From BNXB01 sp031556375 (GTDB lineage Bacteria > Bacteroidota > Bacteroidia > Bacteroidales > Azobacteroidaceae): a stretch of DNA of 64,000 nt. The notes under the pieces were generated by a model that was given only the letters and a program-made list of their open reading frames with translations, had not been told where the DNA came from and did no database searches. The stretch spans positions 1 to 64,000 of the forward strand of contig JAVBTA010000044.1 of assembly GCA_031556375.1 (NCBI GenBank), read 5' to 3'. This document shows, piece after piece, positions 43,861-51,087 of this stretch. The position numbers and the translations under genes were made by a program. Every line of letters begins with the position of its first letter. The first letter of the stretch is position 1.

Positions 43861-44937
43861 ATGATCAAAATAGGTATAACACACGGAGACATCAATGGAA
43901 TAGGTTATGAAATGATCCTGAAAGTATTTTCAGATTCAAGGGTTACTGAACTTTTCACTCCTGTACTTTACGGTTCATCTAAAGTAGCAGCATATCATCG
44001 GAAAGCGATGGAAATTCAGAGTGTTAATTTGCATGCTATAGATCAGGCTTCAGATGCTCTTCCAAACCGTGTAAATATCATAAATTGTGTTAATGATGAT
44101 GTAAAAGTCGAACTTGGCAAATATACTTCTGAATCAGGAGAAGCTGCGATATCATCATTACAAAGAGCGACAGAAGACATTAACAATGGTGTTATTGATG
44201 CAATCATTACTTTGCCGGCAATTATCAATGACATACAAAAAGACGGTATCAAATATTCCGGACAGACTGCATTAATAGAAACTGTCATCGGGAAACCCAA
44301 ACAATCATTGGGAATATTAGTGAAAGACAGCCTGAGAATAGCCTTAGTTACAGGAAGTGTCCCCTTAACAGACGTTTCCAATCAGTTGACGGAAGAGCTT
44401 ATATTCAAAAAACTTTCGGACTTGCAAAATAGCCTGATTCGCGATTTTGCAGTTTCTGCGCCACGTATCGCTGTATTATCCCTCAATCCTAATATTACTC
44501 CTGATAATCCGGGAAAAGAAGAAACAGAGCAAATTATTCCCGCTTTGGAGCGTGCATCTAAATCAGGCATATTTTGCTTCGGACCTTATGCTTCCGATGA
44601 GTTCTTCGGTTCCGGAAGCTTTACCAAATTTGACGCAGTACTGGCAATGTATCATGATCAGGGATTGGTGCCTTTCAAAACACTTGCTGCTGAAGAAGGT
44701 GTCTACTTCAGCGCCGGACTTCCAATAGTCAGAACCGCCCCCAACCTGGGGCCTTCTTTCGATATCGCCGGACAAAATATTGCTCCTGAACTCGCTTTGC
44801 TAAACTCGATTTACCTTGCAATCGATATCATCAAAAATAGAGAGACAGATGATGAAATTAACGCAAATCCTCTCAAAAAACATTATTATGAGAAGGGTTC
44901 TGATAATGAAAAACTGGATTTGACTTCCGATAATTAA
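43861..44937 (+). CDS. pdxA: 4-hydroxythreonine-4-phosphate dehydrogenase
   Basis: A 358-residue cytoplasmic enzyme of the DXP-dependent pyridoxal phosphate pathway, oxidising 4-phosphohydroxy-L-threonine. Motifs: ITHGDINGIGYEMILK at the N terminus, TLPAIINDIQKDG, PRIAVLSLNPN, and the metal-binding MYHDQGLVPFKTL, with RTAPNLGPSFDIAG near the C terminus. Typical length and coupled to rlmN by a 4-bp gap. Confidence 0.96.
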   Translation: MIKIGITHGDINGIGYEMILKVFSDSRVTELFTPVLYGSSKVAAYHRKAMEIQSVNLHAIDQASDALPNRVNIINCVNDDVKVELGKYTSESGEAAISSLQRATEDINNGVIDAIITLPAIINDIQKDGIKYSGQTALIETVIGKPKQSLGILVKDSLRIALVTGSVPLTDVSNQLTEELIFKKLSDLQNSLIRDFAVSAPRIAVLSLNPNITPDNPGKEETEQIIPALERASKSGIFCFGPYASDEFFGSGSFTKFDAVLAMYHDQGLVPFKTLAAEEGVYFSAGLPIVRTAPNLGPSFDIAGQNIAPELALLNSIYLAIDIIKNRETDDEINANPLKKHYYEKGSDNEKLDLTSDN

Positions 44938-45030
44938 ATTATATTTCTTTTCGGAACTATTTTTTAATTTTAGAGGATAAGTTTCCAAAATAAACTAAAG
45001 TATTACAACATTTATAATAATTCTATAATA

Positions 45031-45061
45031 AAAGGGCTGTCCAAAGTCGGATAGCCCCTTT
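45031..45061. terminator. Bidirectional terminator between pdxA and the module A lipoprotein
   Basis: AAAGGGCTGTCC (45031-45042) pairs with GGATAGCCCCTTT (45049-45061) with one bulge and one G-U pair; T-rich sequence follows on plus, A-rich on the other side. Confidence 0.75.
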
Positions 45062-45092
45062 AATTTTATATTAATTTGATTTATAAAACCAA

Positions 45093-45875
45093 TTAGTTCA
45101 TCGTAAACACCTCTTTGAATTCACCAAAGCTACCTGCACTCACAACAAATCGACCTGTCATATTAAATACTTTACCATTTTTGTTAGGTTGATTTAGAGA
45201 TGCAGCTGTCGGCATCGTAAATGATGTCATTCCATATTGAGAGTCGACATACCCAGTCTGCTGAGTCGAAAATGAAATAGAATTATTCGCTGCTACAGAA
45301 AACATAATAGGAAAATTCTTTGTGTAACAATCCGGGAAACAATATACTGTAGCATCCTCTTGTGCCTGTTGGATTTCTTGCATCCAAGATTTTTCAAAAA
45401 ATGCAGATGTAAAAGTTCCTGTTCCAATTTTCTTCCATGTAATCTTTCTTGACACATTGACTAACACTGAATCAAGTGCAGATGGAGACTTTTGCTCCAT
45501 ATTATCAAGTTTCAGAACCAGAGAATAGGTCAAAGCCGGATTTAATTTATCAAGAGTCGCATGCTTGATCTCTGCATAAGAAACAGTCTCACCTTCCTTA
45601 AAAGAAATTGTTGATGAATTCAATGAGAATAGTGTTGGAGATGTTGTCTTAAAAACGAGTGGCACATCTAATGCTCCAGCAGAACTTGAACGATTCATCG
45701 CAATCTTAATCACAGTTCCATCTTCAGGAGCTAAACTTAGATCATATCTTCCTGCTTGAAATGAAACTTTTGATCCATCCAATGGATATGTCGCACCTTC
45801 CGGAGCCTCACATGAAATGAGAAGCAAGCAGAAAGAACACAAAATCAATTTTGATATAATAATAATCTTATTCAT
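45093..45875 (-). CDS. Surface lipoprotein of SusC/D module A
   Basis: A 260-residue lipoprotein with lipobox LISCE (Cys22) and a Calx-beta/DUF1735-like N-terminal Ig fold (VSFQAGRYDLSLAPEDGTVIKIAMNRSSSAGALDVPLVF ... ISFKEGETVSYAEIKHATLDKLNPALTYSLVLKL), then a beta-rich C-terminal half without close resemblance to named domains. It occupies the SusE/F position, third gene of the operon after susD, and probably binds the same ligand at the cell surface. Confidence 0.8.
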   Translation of the reverse strand: MNKIIIISKLILCSFCLLLISCEAPEGATYPLDGSKVSFQAGRYDLSLAPEDGTVIKIAMNRSSSAGALDVPLVFKTTSPTLFSLNSSTISFKEGETVSYAEIKHATLDKLNPALTYSLVLKLDNMEQKSPSALDSVLVNVSRKITWKKIGTGTFTSAFFEKSWMQEIQQAQEDATVYCFPDCYTKNFPIMFSVAANNSISFSTQQTGYVDSQYGMTSFTMPTAASLNQPNKNGKVFNMTGRFVVSAGSFGEFKEVFTMN

Positions 45876-45899
45876 AATTCCTATTTTTAATTATTCTAA

Positions 45900-47378
45900 T
45901 TATGGGTTTTGATCTGCAGGATCAATTTCATTATTGTTGTCGATCTCTGTTTGAGGTATTTGATAAATAAATCTCCAATCTCCGGCATTCAGTTGAATTT
46001 TCTCAAGGTGATTAGAACCTTCATAAATACGATTAACACCTTTTTTCAATCTTAGATAATCGTAGAAAATAATACCTTCACCCCAACATTCGATTCTCTT
46101 TTGTAAGAAAACATCTTCTACACTTACTGAAGTTCTGTTCCAATCAGGATCTCTATTTTGCATTAAGAGTTTCAGAACATCTGCAGCCTCAGTATTTTTA
46201 TTTTGATGAGCTAAAGCCTCTGCTTCAATCAGATACATTTCTGCAGCACGCATATATACATAATCTTCCAACCAACCTGTAACTTTCTTAAACTTCAAGT
46301 TAGAATAAATTGCAGCCTTCACTTCTGGTAATGAAGATGTATTATCAACAATCGATCCTGGAGCTTTAAATTGTTTACGACGAGCATCGTTTGCTCCAAT
46401 TTGGTCGAACAAACGTTTATCGATAGCTTTATAAGCTCCAACAGCTCCACCATAACCTGCTTCAAATGTACTGATATGAGAGAAGAAAGAAGCAAACATT
46501 GTAGTAGTTTCACCTGTAATATCAGCTCCCCACATCCATTCTTTATTGTTTATGTCATTAAAACCGTCAACAGAACATTCATTTATATTCATTAAAGTAT
46601 ATCCCTGACGAGCCATATTTGCAAATTTTGCAGCATTTGCCCAATCTTCCATTACCAGATAAGATCTTGCTAATAAACCAGCGGCAGCACTTTTATCAAT
46701 CATCGATTTGGCAGGTCTTTTATATCCTTCCATTAATTCGACAGATCTATTCAAGTCTTTTATAATTCTATCATATACCTCCTGAACAGAAGCTCTTGCT
46801 AAAACAGATTCAGTATCATCCTGACTTGTCAGATAAATTGGCACACCTGGATCTTGCTCATGTCCTTTGTATGTTTGTTGAAATCTTTGAATTGCAATCT
46901 GATAACCCAAAGCACGCAATGCCAAAGCTTGCCCAAGATAAGCTTTTAATATAGGGTTAGTAACATCCGGAGACAATTTATCAATAATTTCATTACTTTT
47001 AGAAATGATTGTATAAGCTGTTACCCAGGTTTGAGTAGGTCTACGATAAGTGGAGTTTCTATTCTCAATTTGATAATCAAAATAAAAATAGTGATTCATC
47101 AATTGAGCAACATCCTCAGTCATCATATCCCCAGATAAACCAACTGACATATAACTGAAAACATCATGAGATCCTTGATATTCAGTAGTATAAGCATATA
47201 CTCCATTCAACATTCCTTCCAAGATTGAAGCGATTGCTTCCGGAGATGTTTCCCCAAGATCCTCAATCTGACCTTTTGTCGCAAACTGCGTAACATCATT
47301 GTTCAAAAATTCGTCCCCACAAGACAAAAACAGAAGCGAGCAGGAACATAAGATTGTTATTTTATATAAAAGTTTCAT
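45900..47378 (-). CDS. SusD/RagB-type lipoprotein of module A
   Basis: A 492-residue surface lipoprotein; lipobox LFLSCG with Cys near residue 20, followed by DEFLNNDVTQFATKGQIE. SusD features: LALRALGYQIAIQRFQQTYKG, ASVQEVYDRIIKDLNRSVELM, AAAGLLARSYLVMEDWANAAKFA, MRAAEMYLIEAEALAHQN, and ECWGEGIIFYDYLRLKKG near the C terminus, which closes with IPQTEIDNNNEIDPADQNP. Eleven bases separate it from susC A. Expressed only if the shared promoter faces left. Confidence 0.95.
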   Translation of the reverse strand: MKLLYKITILCSCSLLFLSCGDEFLNNDVTQFATKGQIEDLGETSPEAIASILEGMLNGVYAYTTEYQGSHDVFSYMSVGLSGDMMTEDVAQLMNHYFYFDYQIENRNSTYRRPTQTWVTAYTIISKSNEIIDKLSPDVTNPILKAYLGQALALRALGYQIAIQRFQQTYKGHEQDPGVPIYLTSQDDTESVLARASVQEVYDRIIKDLNRSVELMEGYKRPAKSMIDKSAAAGLLARSYLVMEDWANAAKFANMARQGYTLMNINECSVDGFNDINNKEWMWGADITGETTTMFASFFSHISTFEAGYGGAVGAYKAIDKRLFDQIGANDARRKQFKAPGSIVDNTSSLPEVKAAIYSNLKFKKVTGWLEDYVYMRAAEMYLIEAEALAHQNKNTEAADVLKLLMQNRDPDWNRTSVSVEDVFLQKRIECWGEGIIFYDYLRLKKGVNRIYEGSNHLEKIQLNAGDWRFIYQIPQTEIDNNNEIDPADQNP

Positions 47379-47389
47379 CTTCTTAAATT

Positions 47390-50300
47390 TTAGAAATTAA
47401 TATTCAAACCGAACGAGGTGCTTCTCATAGCGCTATATGCATAAGTAGAATTTCCATCAACATATAACCTCGGGTCAAATCCTTTACGTGCAGAATTCAA
47501 ATATAATTCATCTGCAGCCAGATAGAATCGTACACTTTCAACTCCTAATTTACTTGCAACCCGTTTTGACAGAGTATATCCCAAGGTAACATTTTGTAAA
47601 CTAAAATATGAACGGCTTGTTAAGAAACGATCTGATTGAGCATTTTGATTCTGAAGTCCAAATTGTAATCTTGGAACATCAGTTATCTGACCTGGAGTAG
47701 TCCATCTTCTTGCTTCAACATCTTTATGGATTCCACCACCAGGAGAAACCATATTGTTCATTGATGATGAATATTGAGAATCGTAGGTGTAACCTCCAAT
47801 GGCATAAGAAGCATCCATAGAAAAGTCAAATCCTTTCCAACTCAATGAAGTATTCACTCCGCCATAATAATCATTGAGAGCATGTTTGCCATTTTCATAA
47901 AGAGTTGCCTTTGCATAATCAGATGTAACAGTGCGACCGGTAACAACACCGTCTTTGTCCTTAACATCAGTATACCACAAAGAAGAACCTGTTGCTGGAT
48001 CAACTCCGGCATATTCATTAAAGTAATAATCAAAAATTGAATTTCCTACTTTATAATAGTACCAACCATTACGATATCCTTTACCATTGATATCTCTATC
48101 TTTAGGAAGCTTCAATATTTTGTTTGTCAATGAAGTAATATTACCTCCTATTGTCCAAACCAATTCATCATTTTTGATTACATCATAGTTTAACTCAAGC
48201 TCAACGCCATAGTTTTTCATACTGATTGTATTTTCCCAAATCCAAGTAGGAGCACCCATAGACGGCGGTAATGGTTTTTGATATAACAAGTCAGATGTCT
48301 TTTTAACATAATACTCAATATTTCCTCTTAATCTGTTGAAGAAAGAAAATTCAACACCTGCATTCAGGTTACCACTGGCCTCCCAACGCAAATTAGGATT
48401 ACCTCTATATACATATGAAATACCGATTTCTCCATCTTGAGGAACCACTGTATATTGATCATCATAAGCATTATTTCTTCCAATTCTATCATTACCTTGA
48501 ACTCCATAACTAGCTTTCAGTTTCAAGTCATCAATCCATTCCTGAGATTTTAAAAATCCTTCTTCACTAATTCTCCAAGATGCTCCTACTGACCAAAAAT
48601 CACCCCAACGAGAATCCGGATGAAAGCGAGAAGAACCATCCATACGATAACTTGCTGATGCGTAATACTTGTCTGCATAGCCATATTGGATACGAGAAAT
48701 GTAAGATTCCAAAGAATACTCACTTTTATAAGAAGTTGCATCCAACAAACGAGCAGCATTAACCAATTCAGGATTATCTGGAATCAAGAAGTTTTCTTTT
48801 TGTGCTGCCATATAATAAGTTTGGTCTTTCTTGGATTCATGTCCTAACAGAACATCGAAAGAATGTTTATCAAAATTCCGTTTCCAGGTAAGCAATTGTT
48901 GGCTATTCAAACCGAAGAATTTGCCAGATGAACGGGTATTACGTCCACCAACATTCTTCGCATCTCCAGCAATTGGGGTCTGATATGAGTTTTGGAAGTA
49001 AGAATTACTTTCAACACCAATATTCAACATCAATTTAAAATCTTTTAGGAAAGAAAATTCGGCGAAACCTAATGCGGTTGTATTGTCTGTATCTGAATCT
49101 CTCACATCGTTATTCAATGCAGATAATGGGTTGGTATTAGAACCATAAGGACGACTTCCCATAGTTACCCCAAAATCATACATTTTATTGCCGAATTGGT
49201 CAAGCAGAGGTTGACCCGTTGATTGGTCGTATTGCCAAATTGGATAAATAGGAGCAATTCCCTGAGCAAACATAAATAAATTCGCATAACTACCTGCCCG
49301 GTCCGATGACCAAGGGCTATTCTGTAACACTTTCGCATAAGCAATATTAAATCCCGTTTTAAACCAGGGGGTAACAGTTTGTTCGATTTTTGCCCGACCG
49401 GTAAATCTTTGCAAATCCGAATTAGGGATATATGACTCATCTGTGAGGTAACCTGCAGACATATAGTAGCTGGTATTGTCTCCTCCTCCACTGATTGTTA
49501 TTACATCTTCATTTCTGAAACCTGTAGAGAACGGTTCTGTTAACCAATCATCATGATAAAGCAGTTTAGCATTTGGATTTAGTTTTCCATCGATTACAAC
49601 TTCATTTCCAGGAAGATTACCGTAAGGATTATAACCACCTGTTCCATAGGCTGTTGTCGTCAAATTATTACTAGCCCATGCATTTGGATTCATATTTCCA
49701 TCAGAAATGGCTCTATTACGCAAAGATTCCCATTCTAATTCTAAATAACGACCTGGGTCTGTGACCAGATCATAAGCTGGAATAGATTTCGTATTCGCAC
49801 CAAAACGAGTTTCAAATGTGACTTTAGACTTTCCTTTTTGTCCTTTCTTAGTTGTAATCAAAACAACACCATTCGCCCCACGAGCCCCATACATTGAGTT
49901 CGCAGCCGCGTCTTTAAGAATTGTCATGGACTCAACGTCCATTGTATTTATTGCATTTAATGAACCTTCATAAGGGACTCCGTCAATAACATAAAGGGGG
50001 GCCGAGTTGGCACTGATTGAGGCAAGTCCTCTAATTCTGATAGTAGAAGCACTTCCCGGCTGACCAGATAAGGTTGTAGCTTGAACTCCGGCAACTGCAC
50101 CCTGTAAGGTTTTAGTAATATCCGAAGCCTGACGCTTTTCAATCGAAGAGGAGTTTACTACAGATGCAGATCCTGTAAACGATTTTTTTGTTGCTGTACC
50201 ATAAGCAATTACAATAACTTCATCTAACAAATTTGCCGCAACTTTCATTTGGACTCTGATTTCCGGTGCAACTTCAACTTCCTCATCTTCCATCCCTAAA

Positions 50301-50524
50301 TACCTAACGATCAGAGCCTTGGACGATGTTGGAACGTCTAATACAAACTGTCCATCAATATTTGTTACTGTACCAACCGCAGTATTCCCTTTTACCATCA
50401 CAGATGCTCCAGCAATAGGTTCATCGCTCTCATCAAGAACAACTCCTTTTACTTTGGTAGTCTGCGCGATTGCCAGTCCCATGCTCAAGACGAAGCATGT
50501 CAACAATAAAGTCAATCTTTTCAT
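47390..50524 (-). CDS. SusC/RagA-type TonB-dependent transporter of module A
   Basis: A 1044-residue transporter. The signal peptide MKRLTLLLTCFVLSMG is nearly identical to those of modules B and C. Carboxypeptidase-regulatory-like domain (VKGVVLDESDEPIAGASVMVKGNTAVGTVTNIDGQF), TonB box/plug (LLDEVIVIAYGTATKKSFTGSASVV, RIRGLASISANSAPLYVIDGVPYEG, TILKDAAANSMYGARGANGVVLITTKK) and barrel ending SFGLNINF. No STN domain, so not controlled by an ECF sigma of the upstream type. The bodies of the three transporters differ, implying different ligands. No promoter points into this gene in the sequenced orientation. Confidence 0.95.
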   Translation of the reverse strand: MKRLTLLLTCFVLSMGLAIAQTTKVKGVVLDESDEPIAGASVMVKGNTAVGTVTNIDGQFVLDVPTSSKALIVRYLGMEDEEVEVAPEIRVQMKVAANLLDEVIVIAYGTATKKSFTGSASVVNSSSIEKRQASDITKTLQGAVAGVQATTLSGQPGSASTIRIRGLASISANSAPLYVIDGVPYEGSLNAINTMDVESMTILKDAAANSMYGARGANGVVLITTKKGQKGKSKVTFETRFGANTKSIPAYDLVTDPGRYLELEWESLRNRAISDGNMNPNAWASNNLTTTAYGTGGYNPYGNLPGNEVVIDGKLNPNAKLLYHDDWLTEPFSTGFRNEDVITISGGGDNTSYYMSAGYLTDESYIPNSDLQRFTGRAKIEQTVTPWFKTGFNIAYAKVLQNSPWSSDRAGSYANLFMFAQGIAPIYPIWQYDQSTGQPLLDQFGNKMYDFGVTMGSRPYGSNTNPLSALNNDVRDSDTDNTTALGFAEFSFLKDFKLMLNIGVESNSYFQNSYQTPIAGDAKNVGGRNTRSSGKFFGLNSQQLLTWKRNFDKHSFDVLLGHESKKDQTYYMAAQKENFLIPDNPELVNAARLLDATSYKSEYSLESYISRIQYGYADKYYASASYRMDGSSRFHPDSRWGDFWSVGASWRISEEGFLKSQEWIDDLKLKASYGVQGNDRIGRNNAYDDQYTVVPQDGEIGISYVYRGNPNLRWEASGNLNAGVEFSFFNRLRGNIEYYVKKTSDLLYQKPLPPSMGAPTWIWENTISMKNYGVELELNYDVIKNDELVWTIGGNITSLTNKILKLPKDRDINGKGYRNGWYYYKVGNSIFDYYFNEYAGVDPATGSSLWYTDVKDKDGVVTGRTVTSDYAKATLYENGKHALNDYYGGVNTSLSWKGFDFSMDASYAIGGYTYDSQYSSSMNNMVSPGGGIHKDVEARRWTTPGQITDVPRLQFGLQNQNAQSDRFLTSRSYFSLQNVTLGYTLSKRVASKLGVESVRFYLAADELYLNSARKGFDPRLYVDGNSTYAYSAMRSTSFGLNINF

Positions 50525-50607
50525 AAATTTTACTTTAAATTAAAACTACTATACATTTCTCTTTTTGTGATATTTTTTGCTTTTTTGTCTAAAATATACG
50601 GTCGATT
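50461..50607. repeat. Left inverted-repeat arm of the invertible segment (leader of susC A)
   Basis: About 147 bp that are repeated in inverted form at 50940-51087, with roughly ten differences by eye (mostly single bases, one 1-bp indel). The arm spans the susC A upstream region, ATG and signal-peptide codons. Its inner end reads AATCGACCGTATATTTTAG in minus orientation. Confidence 0.9.
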
Positions 50608-50663
50608 AATTTCAACAATTCCATAGTTGATTTTTACGTTAATATTCAATATAGAGATTGAAA

Positions 50664-50822
50664 ATGAAGTATCTGATTTACGGTTTCGGGAAAGCTGTCA
50701 GGAAAAGGAAGAAGATAATGAAAATAATGTTAAATAAACAAATGTCAAAAAGTACTATGTCTCAAAAATTAAATGCACATTGTCTAACATTAAGTGAATT
50801 TATTAGAGAAACAAACCGTTAA
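50664..50822 (+). CDS. 52-residue basic small ORF inside the invertible segment
   Basis: Starts MKYLIYGFGKAVRKRKKIM and ends LTLSEFIRETNR. The N-terminal half is very basic; the end resembles the second helix of ribbon-helix-helix proteins (LSLSEFIR-type), such as MobC-like mobilization proteins, but the domain would be incomplete. No promoter is seen before it; the only strong promoter of the segment lies after its stop. It may be a decayed remnant or chance frame. Being inside the inverting DNA makes it worth noting. Confidence 0.3.
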   Translation: MKYLIYGFGKAVRKRKKIMKIMLNKQMSKSTMSQKLNAHCLTLSEFIRETNR

Positions 50823-50840
50823 ATATTTTCAGAAATCTTT

Positions 50841-50889
50841 ATTGTTTTTTTGTTTTGTTTGCATTTTTTAAAAAAACAATTTATCTTTG
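50841..50889 (+). promoter_or_regulatory. Promoter facing SusC/D module B
   Basis: TTTG (50858-50861), a 20-bp spacer and TATCTTTG (50882-50889) match the Bacteroidetes -33/-7 consensus exactly. Expected start near 50897 gives a leader of about 125 nt to the susC B ATG. The -33 box is inside an 11-bp inverted repeat ATTGTTTTTTT/AAAAAAACAAT, a possible operator. Confidence 0.75.
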
Positions 50890-50939
50890 TTGCGTATGTT
50901 TTCTTGTAAAATGAAAGTTGATATTATACTTGTGGTAAT

Positions 50940-51087
50940 AATCGACCGTATTTTCTAGACAAAAAAGCAAAAAATATCACAAAAAAGAGAAATGTATAGT
51001 AGATTTAATTTAAAGTAAAATTTATGAAAAGATTGACTTTATTATTGGCATGCTTCATCTTGAGCATGGGATTGGCAATCGCACAGA
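50940..51087. repeat. Right inverted-repeat arm of the invertible segment (leader of susC B)
   Basis: Inverted copy of 50461-50607, covering the susC B upstream region, ATG (51024) and signal-peptide codons. Its inner end reads AATCGACCGTATTTTCTAG. A shorter direct copy of the ATG-proximal part is found at 55582-55677 before module C. Confidence 0.9.

Larger units (their letters stand above)
50608..50939. other. Invertible promoter segment between modules A and B
   Basis: A 332-bp AT-rich spacer bounded by inverted repeats of about 148 bp. It carries one canonical promoter pointing right (50858-50889), an 11-bp inverted repeat around the -33 box (50841-50851 and 50870-50880), and a short basic frame (50664-50822). 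Scanning the minus strand reveals no exact TAnnTTTG. Recombination between the arms would flip the promoter from susC B to susC A. Confidence 0.8.

Noticed and set aside
50461..51087. Inverted repeats explained as IS ends
   Set aside because: No transposase in the spacer, arms include susC coding sequence on both sides, and no target-site duplication is evident.
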